A DNA stretch of 47,399 bases from Woeseiaceae bacterium (GTDB lineage Bacteria; Pseudomonadota; Gammaproteobacteria; Steroidobacterales; Woeseiaceae), in assembly GCA_024640365.1 (NCBI GenBank), contig JAHEFE010000020.1, forward strand, positions 1-47,399, in the 5' to 3' direction. Under the pieces are notes generated by a model. That model did not search any database. It was given only the letters and a program-made list of their open reading frames with translations, and had not been told where the DNA came from. Positions 1-6,460 of the stretch are shown one piece after another (position 1 is the first letter of the stretch; each line of letters starts with the position of its first letter). Made by a program: the position numbers and the translations under genes.

Positions 1-17
1 GGGGCCTTTTTTGTGCG

Positions 18-118
18 TGGCGGAGAGAGCGGGATGGATTCAGATCGCCTGGCGGCGATCTTCACCCCTGCGGGGCGCACTTTGTGCGTCCAAAACGCTG
101 GCGCGTTTTGTCGAACCC
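18..118 (-). pseudogene. tRNA-Ser 3' fragment split by a palindromic insert
   Basis: Positions 18-35 repeat exactly the 3' end of the intact tRNA-Ser at 182-272: T-stem 3' strand, acceptor 3' strand and CCA. The T-loop 5' part (minus strand GGGGTTCGA) follows only at 111-119, after a 71-bp insert at 40-110. The D arm, anticodon arm and 5' acceptor strand are absent, so it cannot encode a tRNA. The stem beginning at the window edge (1-12, minus strand AAAAAAGGCCCC) looks like half of the terminator that also follows the intact copy, truncated by the window. Tail plus terminator therefore repeat with a spacing of 164 bp. A hairpin CGGGT/ACCCG lies at 119-134. Confidence 0.7.
40..110 (-). repeat. 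Palindromic insertion element, copy 1 (T loop)
   Basis: This is a run of four perfect hairpins read on plus: AGATCGCC/GGCGATCT (42-49/54-61, loop TGGC), CCCC/GGGG (65-68/72-75), CGCAC/GTGCG (76-80/84-88) and CAAAACGC/GCGTTTTG (91-98/103-110, loop TGGC). On the minus strand it begins directly after TTCGA with CAAA. A GGAT GGAT doubling at 32-39 marks the other border and looks like a short target duplication. It shares its order of hairpins with the elements at 440-519 and 535-601. Confidence 0.75.
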
Positions 119-148
119 CGGGTTCTCATACCCGTTTCAAAAACGCAT

Positions 149-174
149 AAAAAAGGCCCCACAAGGGGGCCTTT
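149..174 (-). terminator. Rho-independent terminator of tRNA-Ser
   Basis: The hairpin GGCCCC (155-160) / GGGGCC (166-171) is followed on the minus strand by six T residues (149-154). It lies 8 bases beyond the CCA end of tRNA-Ser. The plus-strand T run at 172-175 would also allow bidirectional use. Confidence 0.85.
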
Positions 175-181
175 TCATGCG

Positions 182-272
182 TGGCGGAGAGAGCGGGATT
201 CGAACCCGCGGTACGCTATAAACGTACACTCGCTTTCCAGGCGAGCACCTTCAACCACTCAGCCATCTCTCC
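182..272 (-). tRNA. tRNA-Ser(GGA)
   Basis: This is a 91-nt class II tRNA with encoded CCA (182-184). On the minus strand it starts GGAGAGAT, which pairs with the 3' strand before GCCA. The anticodon stem CTCGC/GCGAG encloses loop CTGGAAA, giving anticodon GGA, which reads UCC and UCU serine codons. The long variable arm is formed by GTACG/CGTAC around TTTATAG. The T arm is GCGGG TTCGAAT CCCGC. All stems pair, so this is the functional copy. It lies between a broken copy upstream (305-623 on minus) and a 3' fragment downstream (18-118), with its own terminator at 149-174. Confidence 0.97.
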
Positions 273-289
273 GTATATTTAACTAACCT

Positions 290-317
290 AATCATCCTGC
301 AACCGAGCGGGATGATT
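290..317 (-). repeat. Inverted repeat between the two tRNA-Ser copies
   Basis: AATCATCC (290-297) and GGATGATT (310-317) form an 8-bp stem around a 12-base loop. It sits where the 3' acceptor strand of the broken tRNA-Ser copy should be and uses that copy's T-stem bases (GGGAT) as one arm. No T run follows on minus, so it is not an obvious terminator. Confidence 0.55.
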
Positions 318-404
318 CGTCGCTTTCGCGACTCACCCCTCAAGGGGGCCGCTCGCTCACCGTGTGAGCTCCGCGTTTGTCGGCCGGCTATGCCGGCCTC
401 GGAA
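318..404 (-). repeat. Palindromic insertion element, T loop of broken tRNA-Ser
   Basis: The insert lies between GGGTTCG and AATC on the minus strand. Its hairpins include GTCGC/GCGAC (319-323/328-332), CCCCT/AGGGG (336-340/343-347), GCTCAC/GTGAGC (354-359/364-369) and GGCCGGC/GCCGGCC (382-388/392-398). The motif CCCCT..AGGGG-TGA-hairpin-GAATC on minus parallels the end of the T-loop element at 40-110, so the two T-loop copies form a subfamily. Confidence 0.7.
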
Positions 405-439
405 CGAACCCGCGGTACGCTATAAATGGTCACTCGCGT

Positions 440-519
440 TGACTCGGTGCTTCCTGCACCTCGCCCTTCGGGCGCATTCGCTGTGCTCATGCGTCCAAAT
501 CGTCAATCCTGCCGATTTG
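440..519 (-). repeat. Palindromic insertion element, anticodon loop of broken tRNA-Ser
   Basis: The insert follows CTGGA on the minus strand, inside the anticodon triplet region. Hairpins on plus are GGTGC/GCACC (446-450/456-460), CGCCC/GGGCG (462-466/470-474), CGCAT/ATGCG (474-478/489-493) and CAAATCG/CGATTTG (496-502/513-519). On minus the first hairpin is followed by GGACGCA, as in the element at 40-110. Confidence 0.8.
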
Positions 520-534
520 TCCAGGCGAGCACGT

Positions 535-601
535 TACTCCGGGCATTCTGCCCTCCGCCCTTCGGGTCAGCTTTGCTGATCAAAATCGCAATGCAATTTT
601 G
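535..601 (-). repeat. Palindromic insertion element, D loop of broken tRNA-Ser
   Basis: The insert follows GGTTGA on the minus strand. Hairpins on plus are GGGCA/TGCCC (541-545/549-553), CCC/GGG (558-560/564-566), TCAGC/GCTGA (567-571/575-579) and CAAAAT/ATTTTG (581-586/596-601). The order and the CAAA start after GA match the other elements although the stem sequences differ. Confidence 0.8.
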
Positions 602-661
602 TCAACCACTCAGCCATCTCTCCGTATTTTGCTTTTTGCTTGTCCAACCCAATGGTTGGAG

Positions 662-690
662 GCTCATCACTCACTATCCCTGTGATGAGC
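662..690. repeat. 9-bp inverted repeat
   Basis: GCTCATCAC (662-670) and GTGATGAGC (682-690) pair perfectly around an 11-base loop. It lies between the small lipoprotein gene and the broken tRNA-Ser copy, both on minus. No T run follows on either strand, so it could be a weak terminator, a transcript-end structure or an operator. Confidence 0.5.
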
Positions 691-735
691 GGCGCGCAAG
701 GTTACTATCCTCGCCGCAATCATTCAATGTTGGTT

Positions 736-984
736 TTATTGCGTGAAAAAACTGGGTGGCTTGTCCACACAACCCACTTGCTTTTCGCCAGTGCGCGGTG
801 TCGCCGCCGGAATCTTCAATTCTTTGTACTCGGCCAGCGTATCCAACCCTTCCGGTGATTCAATACGTTTACCGGTCACGCTCGACTGATAGGCCTGTGG
901 TTCTTCACAAAGCAAATCCGAGCTGCAGGCCTGCAGACCAACCGCCACAACCAGGACCAATACTGTAGAAAATACTGCTTTCAC
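736..984 (-). CDS. Small lipoprotein, BamC-N-terminus-like
   Basis: This encodes an 82-residue protein starting at GTG (984), with CGGAGAT six bases upstream as ribosome binding site. Residues 1-19 form a signal peptide ending in the lipobox LQAC, so the mature protein starts at Cys20 and should be anchored in a membrane facing the periplasm. The mature part is only about 63 residues, mostly unstructured, with a second and third cysteine (CEEPQAY, VGCVDKPPSFF) that could form a disulfide. The pattern CSSD...IESPEGLD...LKIPAA resembles the lipid-proximal segment of BamC, but the two BamC folded domains are missing. It faces away from gcvR, where dapA-bamC often sits in gammaproteobacteria. Function is unknown; a short stand-alone lipoprotein family is as likely as a bamC remnant. 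Confidence 0.7.
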   Translation of the reverse strand: MKAVFSTVLVLVVAVGLQACSSDLLCEEPQAYQSSVTGKRIESPEGLDTLAEYKELKIPAATPRTGEKQVGCVDKPPSFFTQ

Positions 985-1482
985 TCACTATCTCCGAATT
1001 CTATTCCAGTGCTACGCGTCCACTGCCGCGATAATTCCGTATCGTCGTTGCAAGCCATTTTCAATGGCAATGACGGCACCAGCCGCGACTACCGATCGGG
1101 AACCGCCCTCTTCTATGATGTCGCAGACCGCAAAAACGTCGCCACTATACAGCCTGAAATCATTCGGTACGAGCTTTTGCATGTCCCAATGAGGCCACCG
1201 GCTCCTGGCCGCCCCCATCAGGCGTGCCAATTGCGAGACCGGCGATGTCTCCGAGCCATCTCCGCTTAGGTCCACAACCGCACTTCTTGTTGCCAAACAA
1301 TGTCGATGAGAGCCACCAAAGTTGCACGAAACACAGCAAATTCTCGCCTCAACAGGGGCGGCAATGGTACTGTTCGCATAACATAGTTGGCAGGCACAGC
1401 AATTGCCGCCAAGCAGCAACCGGCAATCATTGCAGAGCCGCTTATTAAGGCCGTTTTTTGAATTAGGTATTAAATTAACTAT
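985..1482. other. Region without a confident gene
   Basis: These 498 bases separate the lipoprotein gene (minus) from gcvR (plus) and must hold both promoters. Two overlapping minus-strand frames are open: 1012-1419 (TTG start, cysteine-rich N-terminus, no family I recognise) and 1266-1430 (ATG start, 54 residues, with a hydrophobic N-terminal third and a basic, hydrophobic C-terminus). Neither has a good ribosome binding site and I do not call either as a gene. The A/T-rich run at 1441-1482 just before gcvR is the likely promoter zone. Confidence 0.4.
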
Positions 1483-2013
1483 ATGTCACAACTTATTGTT
1501 TTATCAGCTATTGGAATGGATCGTGCAGGCGTCATCAAAGACCTGACGAAAGTTGTCATGGATTGCGGTGGCAACATCGAGGAAAGCCGCATGACGGCGC
1601 TGGGCACAGAATTCGCGATGTTGTTACTCATCTCCGGGAACTGGCACGCACTCGGCAAGCTCGAGGGCGAGCTGGAAAAGCTGAACAAAAAGACCGGGCT
1701 GGTCACCTCGATCAGGGCGACCAAGCCGCGTACAGGGATGCAGGATCTGGTTCCTTACGGCGTTGATGTCATCAGCCTCGATCACGAAGGCATCGTATTC
1801 AACCTGGCCAATTTCTTCTCAACCAGAAACATTGAGGTCTCCGACCTGACAACACGCCGTTACGCAGCGGCCCACACCGGCGCACCGATGTTTTCGGTGC
1901 AAATGACCGTCAACATCCCAAGCAAAGTACATATAGCGCAGTTACGCGAGGAATTCATGGAGCTCTGCGATCACTTGAACCTGGATGCCATCATTGAGCC
2001 TGTTAAGAGCTAA
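1483..2013 (+). CDS. gcvR: Glycine cleavage system transcriptional repressor-like, double ACT protein
   Basis: This 176-residue protein consists of two ACT domains, roughly residues 3-80 and 92-170, matching GcvR in length and plan. The first begins with LSAIGMDRAGVIKDLT and the second with the related block DHEGIVFNLANFFSTRN. ACT domains bind amino acids at their interface. In E. coli GcvR binds GcvA and, without glycine, represses gcvTHP; glycine relieves this. No DNA-binding domain is present, so it must act through a partner protein. It is followed by bcp after 21 bases, the usual gcvR-bcp pair. No gcvA lies in the window, so regulation of glycine cleavage here is inferred from the family only. 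Confidence 0.88.
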   Translation: MSQLIVLSAIGMDRAGVIKDLTKVVMDCGGNIEESRMTALGTEFAMLLLISGNWHALGKLEGELEKLNKKTGLVTSIRATKPRTGMQDLVPYGVDVISLDHEGIVFNLANFFSTRNIEVSDLTTRRYAAAHTGAPMFSVQMTVNIPSKVHIAQLREEFMELCDHLNLDAIIEPVKS

Positions 2014-2034
2014 CGACAAACCGGAGCAACTATA

Positions 2035-2502
2035 GTGAGCGCTATTCAAGTAGGCCGCGTGGCCCCGGATTTCACGGCGGCCGCAACTGGCGACAAAACG
2101 ATCAAACTGAAGGATTTACGCGGCAAGAACGTGGTCCTGTACTTCTATCCCAAGGACAGCACCCCCGGCTGCACCACTGAAGGGCGCGATTTCAGTGCCC
2201 TGCACGCAAAGTTCAAAAAGGCGAACACCATCATATTCGGCATCTCCCGGGATAGCATCGCTTCACACGAAAAATTCAAAGAAAAACAGGGGTTTGTGTT
2301 TGATTTGCTATCAGATCCTGATGAAAAGCTCTGCACCAAATACGACGTCATTCATGAAAAGTCTCTGTATGGCCGTAAGTTCATGGGCGTCGTAAGGAGT
2401 ACATTTCTCATCGATGCCAAAGGCAAAGTGCGCCAGGAATGGCGCAAAGTGAAAGTCAGCGGCCATGCCGACGAAGTTCTCGCTGCCGCACTAGCCCTGT
2501 AA
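2035..2502 (+). CDS. bcp: Thioredoxin-dependent peroxiredoxin (Bcp/PrxQ)
   Basis: This 155-residue PrxQ-class peroxidase reduces hydrogen peroxide and organic hydroperoxides in the cytoplasm. The thioredoxin fold is seen in VVLYFYPKDSTPGCTTEG with peroxidatic Cys46 in the PxxxT(S)xxC pattern. The usual resolving cysteine five residues on is Arg51 here. The only other cysteine is Cys100 in DEKLCTKYDV, the helix-3 position used as resolving cysteine in another PrxQ subgroup, so an atypical intramolecular disulfide is likely. The start is GTG at 2035, preceded by CGGAGCAACTATA, giving GGAG at good spacing. It is probably co-transcribed with gcvR (21-base gap). Confidence 0.93.
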   Translation: MSAIQVGRVAPDFTAAATGDKTIKLKDLRGKNVVLYFYPKDSTPGCTTEGRDFSALHAKFKKANTIIFGISRDSIASHEKFKEKQGFVFDLLSDPDEKLCTKYDVIHEKSLYGRKFMGVVRSTFLIDAKGKVRQEWRKVKVSGHADEVLAAALAL

Positions 2503-2534
2503 CCCGCTGTAATCAAAATCCTTTCAACAAGTTG

Positions 2535-2552
2535 CGAGTGTCATTACACTCG
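2535..2552. repeat. 7-bp inverted repeat after bcp
   Basis: CGAGTGT (2535-2541) and ACACTCG (2546-2552) form a tight hairpin with a 4-base loop in the 151-base gap between bcp and bepA. No T run follows, so it may be a weak terminator or a binding site. Confidence 0.4.
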
Positions 2553-2653
2553 TTGCCCGGTTATTCTGCCGACACCTGCCTGCACCTCAACGCCAGCCAG
2601 TGGGGAACGCAGCGACCGCAACGATGTCTGAACGGAAACGGCTTTAATATGGA

Positions 2654-4138
2654 ATGGTTCATTACCTTATGACGGGATCTCTGCAACGCACTCTTTTGAC
2701 GCTAATGCTGGCAACACTTCTGTTCGTCTCCGGCACGGGCAGTGCGCAGGTCAATTTGCCCGACATCGGCAGCCCGGCCGACGCCACCCTGCCCAAGTCT
2801 GAAGAAGCCCAAATCGGGCGCGCGATCATGGCCCAGCTTCGCGCGCAAGGCAAAGTCATCGATGACCCCGAACTCACCGAATACATAAACGACATTGGCC
2901 ATCGCATAGCAGCTCAGGCTAATAACGGCGATTACGAATTCACCTTCTTCGTGGTTGACGATCCTCAGATCAATGCCTTCGCCCTCCCCGGCGGCTTTAT
3001 CGGCGTGCATACCGGTCTGCTGGAGGCGACTCGCAACGAAGATGAACTAGCCGGCGTACTTGCCCACGAAATCGCTCACGTGACACAACGCCATATTGCC
3101 CGCGCCGTTCACGCCAACTCGCGACAGAGTATTATCACTATGGCGATGATGCTTGGTGCCATCCTTGCGGGTGTCGGCGGTGCAAGCCCGGATGCCTTGC
3201 AGGGTGCTATCGCCGTTGCCCAGGGCACCGCCGCACAACAGCAGATCAATTTCACGCGCAACAATGAATATGAAGCGGACAGGGTTGGTATGGCGGCCCT
3301 CGCTGGTGCCGGGTTTGATCCAAATGGCATGTCGTCGTTCTTTGAAGTGATCTCGTCAGCCGGTGGGCCATCGCAGGCACGTGTACCGGAATTCATGCGC
3401 ACCCACCCTGTAACCAGCACGCGTATAGCCGAAACTCGCAGCCGCGCACGCGACTACGAACCGGTACAGACAGTCGACAGCGTAAACTACGGTATTGCCA
3501 GGTCGCGAGCCCTGATTCGCCATCAATTGACGCCTGAAGCCGCGGTGCAGCGATTCGAGCGGGAAGACTACAAAGACCAGAGCGACCCCCAACGCTACGG
3601 CCGTGCCCTTGCCTATATGCGCGCGGGACGATATCAGGAAGCGAACCGTATTTTCGAAGAACTGAGCGACAAAGATAAAGAAGTGATTGCCTATCACATA
3701 GGCCTCGCCCAATCTCAACTTGAAATGGATGATCACGCCGCTGCGCTGGCGACCTTTGAGCGCGCCTTCAAGCTATTCCCGCGTAATGTGCCGCTGGTTG
3801 TACATTATGCGGAAGCGCTGTTGCACCTGCAGCAACCGGCCAAGGCACACAAAATTCTGCTCGACCTGCTCAACAACGTTCCCCCGACGCCGGAACAGGT
3901 ACGCCTTATAGCGCGGGCTGCCGAACAGGCCGGTGACACGGCGGAAGCCTATTACTACATGGGCGAATACAGCATTATGATTGGCAATTTACCGCAAGGC
4001 GTAGAGTTTCTGCGTCAGGCGCTAAAACTGCCAGAACTGCAGGAAATTCAGCGCATGCGGTTCGAAGCTCGTATCGATTTCCTGCAGGAATATATGAGCG
4101 AAGAACAACTCAGAGCGATGCAGCGCAGCCGCGGGTAA
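2654..4138 (+). CDS. bepA: Periplasmic M48 metalloprotease with TPR domain, BepA-like
   Basis: This 494-residue protein matches BepA (YfgC), the periplasmic zinc protease and chaperone that helps assemble LptD and degrades stalled outer-membrane proteins. A signal peptide covers about residues 7-31 (cleavage near GSAQ). The M48 domain holds HEIAH at 138-142, with the third zinc ligand in NNEYEADRVG (about 203-212). The C-terminal half, from about 300, is helical with TPR-type repeats (RAGRYQEANRIFEEL, HAAALATFERAFKLFP). The first ATG is at 2654, but ATG 2669 gives a cleaner signal peptide start (MTGSLQRTLLTLML) and may be the true one; neither has a strong ribosome binding site. It lies between bcp and mlaA, all on plus, consistent with envelope maintenance. 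Confidence 0.92.
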   Translation: MVHYLMTGSLQRTLLTLMLATLLFVSGTGSAQVNLPDIGSPADATLPKSEEAQIGRAIMAQLRAQGKVIDDPELTEYINDIGHRIAAQANNGDYEFTFFVVDDPQINAFALPGGFIGVHTGLLEATRNEDELAGVLAHEIAHVTQRHIARAVHANSRQSIITMAMMLGAILAGVGGASPDALQGAIAVAQGTAAQQQINFTRNNEYEADRVGMAALAGAGFDPNGMSSFFEVISSAGGPSQARVPEFMRTHPVTSTRIAETRSRARDYEPVQTVDSVNYGIARSRALIRHQLTPEAAVQRFEREDYKDQSDPQRYGRALAYMRAGRYQEANRIFEELSDKDKEVIAYHIGLAQSQLEMDDHAAALATFERAFKLFPRNVPLVVHYAEALLHLQQPAKAHKILLDLLNNVPPTPEQVRLIARAAEQAGDTAEAYYYMGEYSIMIGNLPQGVEFLRQALKLPELQEIQRMRFEARIDFLQEYMSEEQLRAMQRSRG

Positions 4139-4212
4139 CTGTGCTAACGTATGCGTCCTGACGGAGTCATGGACCGCTGCTGTCACAACGAATGTAGAAG
4201 TAGAATAAACCG

Positions 4213-4986
4213 ATGGGGACACTCCGCACTCAACGCTGGTCGCAATACCGTGCTGTAACGACTTTAATCGTCTGCGCCGCACTTAGTGCCTGTGCGGCTC
4301 AGAAAAGTGGGACGCCAGTTCCTGAAGATAGCTGGGAATCCTTAAACCGCAGTATTTATCATTGGAATGATGTAGCCGACCGGGCCACGATGAAACCGAT
4401 AGCCAAGGGCTATGAAAAAATTGTCCCGTCTTTCGCTCGTCGTGGCATCGGCAATTTTTACGACAATCTGCGCACACCGTTAATCATGATCAACAGTTTC
4501 CTGCAGGGGAAACCCGGTGACGGTTTCAGTGATTTCGGACGACTGCTGATAAACAGTACGATTGGCATTGGCGGTCTGCTCGACGTTGCTACGCCGATGG
4601 GACTGCAGCAGCATGATGAGGATTTCGGTCAGACATTTGCCGTCTGGGGTGTGCCCGACGGACCGTACGTTTACATGCCTTTCTTTGGACCTTTTACCTT
4701 ACGCGATGCTATCGCGTTGCCGATCGATTTCCTGGCCGATCCATTATGGTATTACCGCAATCTGAGCGTGCGTGACAAACTGTGGGTTTTGCAGGCGATT
4801 GATACCCGTACGGGATATCTTGCCCTCGAGGGTACGCTAGAGAAATCCTACGATCCGTATGTAACTGTTCGCGATGCGTATTTGCAGAATCGTAAATACA
4901 AGATATACGATGGCGCCCCCCCGGAAGACGATCTGTACGATGACATCTACGACGATTTCACGGACGATCAAGCACCGCAAAATTGA
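4213..4986 (+). CDS. mlaA: MlaA (VacJ) outer-membrane lipoprotein
   Basis: This 257-residue protein belongs to the MlaA/VacJ family, which removes mislocalised phospholipids from the outer leaflet of the outer membrane and hands them to MlaC. The lipobox LSAC puts the lipidated cysteine near residue 28. Family signatures are visible: DSWESLNRSIYHWND, FYDNLRTPLIMINSFLQG, INSTIGIGGLLDVA and GVPDGPYVYMPFFGP. The C-terminus is acidic (DDLYDDIYDDFTDD), common in this family but long here. The gene is convergent with mlaFEDCB; its stop is 6 bases from the mlaB stop, so all Mla components lie together. The start ATG at 4213 follows an A-rich stretch without a strong Shine-Dalgarno. Confidence 0.95.
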   Translation: MGTLRTQRWSQYRAVTTLIVCAALSACAAQKSGTPVPEDSWESLNRSIYHWNDVADRATMKPIAKGYEKIVPSFARRGIGNFYDNLRTPLIMINSFLQGKPGDGFSDFGRLLINSTIGIGGLLDVATPMGLQQHDEDFGQTFAVWGVPDGPYVYMPFFGPFTLRDAIALPIDFLADPLWYYRNLSVRDKLWVLQAIDTRTGYLALEGTLEKSYDPYVTVRDAYLQNRKYKIYDGAPPEDDLYDDIYDDFTDDQAPQN

Positions 4987-4992
4987 GAACCA

Positions 4993-5328
4993 CTATCTTC
5001 CAGTCGGTGCCTCGATAAAACCGGCCCAGCGCTCGCCCCTTTTTAACAAGTTATCGACTTCGGTGGTTTTGGCTATTGCCTCGATACGAGCCGGCATGTT
5101 GCTGAAACGTATTTCGCGAACGGTATGATTAGCCCAGGTAATCCACTCAAGCAGCAACGCCAGGCCTGCGCTATCCGTATCCGTCACTCCCGCCAGATCC
5201 ATTTCCAGACGCGTGTGGGGCTCAAACAGCTTCTCTCCTTTGCGGAGTATTGATGCCACGGTGTCGAAGGTCATCGCTCCGTTCAACGCGAAACGCCCGC
5301 CGCCCAGATCCTTGAGTTCGTAGTCCAT
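4993..5328 (-). CDS. mlaB: MlaB, STAS-domain subunit of the Mla ABC transporter
   Basis: This 111-residue single STAS domain protein is the cytoplasmic partner of the ATPase MlaF and is needed for assembly and activity of the MlaFEDB complex. The STAS core appears as FALNGAMTFDTVASIL, LEMDLAGVTDTDSAGLALLLEW and a later IRFSNMPARIEAIAK. The DTDSAGLALL segment contains the Thr/Ser-rich loop used to contact MlaF. It is last in the mlaFEDCB operon, starting 4 bases after the mlaC stop. The sequence is distant from E. coli MlaB, as is usual for this subunit, but position and fold motif agree. Confidence 0.9.
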   Translation of the reverse strand: MDYELKDLGGGRFALNGAMTFDTVASILRKGEKLFEPHTRLEMDLAGVTDTDSAGLALLLEWITWANHTVREIRFSNMPARIEAIAKTTEVDNLLKRGERWAGFIEAPTGR

Positions 5329-5332
5329 TTAT

Positions 5333-5929
5333 TTACTGACCGGCCTTGTTAGCGTCGGCCTCCAGACGCTCAATGACCTTTTCAAGACTGGTCGACTGGA
5401 TCTCACTGTTCAGTTCTGCCCGAAAATTTTGCACATAGGAGATTCCCTCGATACGCACGTCGAACATGAGCCAGTTGCCGGAGCGATTAACAAGCCAGTA
5501 ATCGACCGGTACCTTGGTACCATCGTCTAGCCTGACCATCGTCTGTACTTTATTTCGTGGTTGGGAGAGATCCCCGTCAAACGGCAAAATCTCCACGCGC
5601 GAAGAATCGTACTCAAGAACGCCATCTGCATAACGGTGCAATAGCGATTTGTAAAAAGCATCTATAAATCTAGTTCGTTGCTCGGGACTCGCATCGCGCC
5701 AGTTCTTACCGAGCACCAGCTGTGCGGCATACGTCCGATCAAAACGCGGCAGCAAAATCGAATCAATTACTTTGTACAAGGAAGCTGAATCTTTCGCCAA
5801 CTCCTCTTTGTGGCCGGTAATAGACTGGTCCAGCAACTTCGCGGCTTCCTCGATAACAGAAACCGGAGTATTGGCCATTGCCGGTACTGCACATAGCGCC
5901 AGCAAACACATGATTACAATTTTTTTCAC
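5333..5929 (-). CDS. mlaC: MlaC, periplasmic phospholipid-binding shuttle protein
   Basis: This 198-residue secreted protein of the MlaC/Ttg2D family carries phospholipid between MlaA at the outer membrane and MlaD at the inner membrane. The signal peptide is residues 1-19 (CLLALCAVPAMA). Family features include VIDSILLPRFDRTYAAQLVLG, WRDASPEQRTRFIDAF, and a C-terminal block VNRSGNWLMFDVRIEGISYVQNF shortened here for space. The start is GTG at 5929 with GGAGAT six bases upstream. A basic and polar tail (LERLEADANKAGQ) ends the protein. It lies between mlaD and mlaB in the operon. Confidence 0.95.
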   Translation of the reverse strand: MKKIVIMCLLALCAVPAMANTPVSVIEEAAKLLDQSITGHKEELAKDSASLYKVIDSILLPRFDRTYAAQLVLGKNWRDASPEQRTRFIDAFYKSLLHRYADGVLEYDSSRVEILPFDGDLSQPRNKVQTMVRLDDGTKVPVDYWLVNRSGNWLMFDVRIEGISYVQNFRAELNSEIQSTSLEKVIERLEADANKAGQ

Positions 5930-5960
5930 AACAAAATCTCCGTAATAACGCCGTATAGTG

Positions 5961-6431
5961 TCACTCGCTCTTCTTGGTGCCGCCGCTAAATAAATATTTA
6001 CTGATCATTTGTTCCAACACCAGGGCCGACTGCGTAAATTGCAGCTCACTGCCTTGCTTCAGGTAGGTATCGGAACCGCCGGCCTGTAAACCTATATACT
6101 GGCTACCTAACAATCCCGACGTCAGGATACTCGCATCCGAGTCGTCCGGAATCTCACTGTATTTGCTGTCTATTTTGAATCGCACAATTGCGTCCAATCG
6201 CTTGGGATCAAACTCAACCGATGTGACGCGACCGATAGTAACGCCCGACATGCTGACCGGCGCTCTTTCCTTGAGACTGCCCACATTATCAAATCGACCC
6301 GTGACCTCGTACGCATTCGCATCTAGCTGCGAACTCAACCCGGTTGCACGGGTTGAAAGAAAGAAAACAGCGGCAAGGCCGAGAAAGATAAACAATCCGG
6401 TGCCAATTTCTACTGATCGTGTCTGCTGCAT
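5961..6431 (-). CDS. mlaD: MlaD, MCE-domain subunit of the Mla transporter
   Basis: This 156-residue protein has one N-terminal transmembrane helix (about 9-27, IGTGLFIFLGLAAVFFL) followed by a single MCE domain (about 39-118). In the family it forms a hexameric ring in the periplasm above MlaE and receives lipid from MlaC. Typical MCE motifs are VTGRFDNVGSLKERAPVSMS, GVTIGRVTSVEFDP and LTSGLLGSQYIGLQAGGS. Length and order match E. coli MlaD (183 residues), with a shorter C-terminal helix. It starts 29 bases after the mlaE stop. Confidence 0.96.
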   Translation of the reverse strand: MQQTRSVEIGTGLFIFLGLAAVFFLSTRATGLSSQLDANAYEVTGRFDNVGSLKERAPVSMSGVTIGRVTSVEFDPKRLDAIVRFKIDSKYSEIPDDSDASILTSGLLGSQYIGLQAGGSDTYLKQGSELQFTQSALVLEQMISKYLFSGGTKKSE

Positions 6432-6460
6432 AGCTCTACCTTAAATCGCAATTGCCGTGA

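Larger units (their letters stand above)
305..623 (-). pseudogene. tRNA-Ser copy interrupted in D, anticodon and T loops
   Basis: Four segments match the intact tRNA-Ser in order on the minus strand. They are 602-623 (5' acceptor strand and D stem), 520-534 (5' anticodon arm and CTGGA of the loop), 405-439 (3' anticodon arm, variable arm and T-arm 5' side) and 305-317 (T-stem 3' side). Between them lie three palindrome-rich inserts of 67, 80 and 87 bp, one in each loop. The 3' acceptor strand and CCA are not preserved (GCAACC stands where GGAGAG is expected), and the variable arm has drifted. I read it as a pseudogene tolerated because an intact copy follows 33 bp downstream. Processing of the inserts from RNA cannot be excluded from sequence alone. 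Confidence 0.8.

Noticed and set aside
11-286. Open frame across the tRNA-Ser region on plus
   Set aside because: It is antisense to tRNA-Ser and the palindromic element; the translation has the usual tRNA-antisense look and no ribosome binding site.
1012-1419. Cysteine-rich minus-strand frame of 135 residues
   Set aside because: TTG start without ribosome binding site, odd composition, no recognisable fold; kept only as a region note.
2503-2653. Terminator for bcp at the inverted repeat
   Set aside because: Stem is fine but there is no T run on either side.
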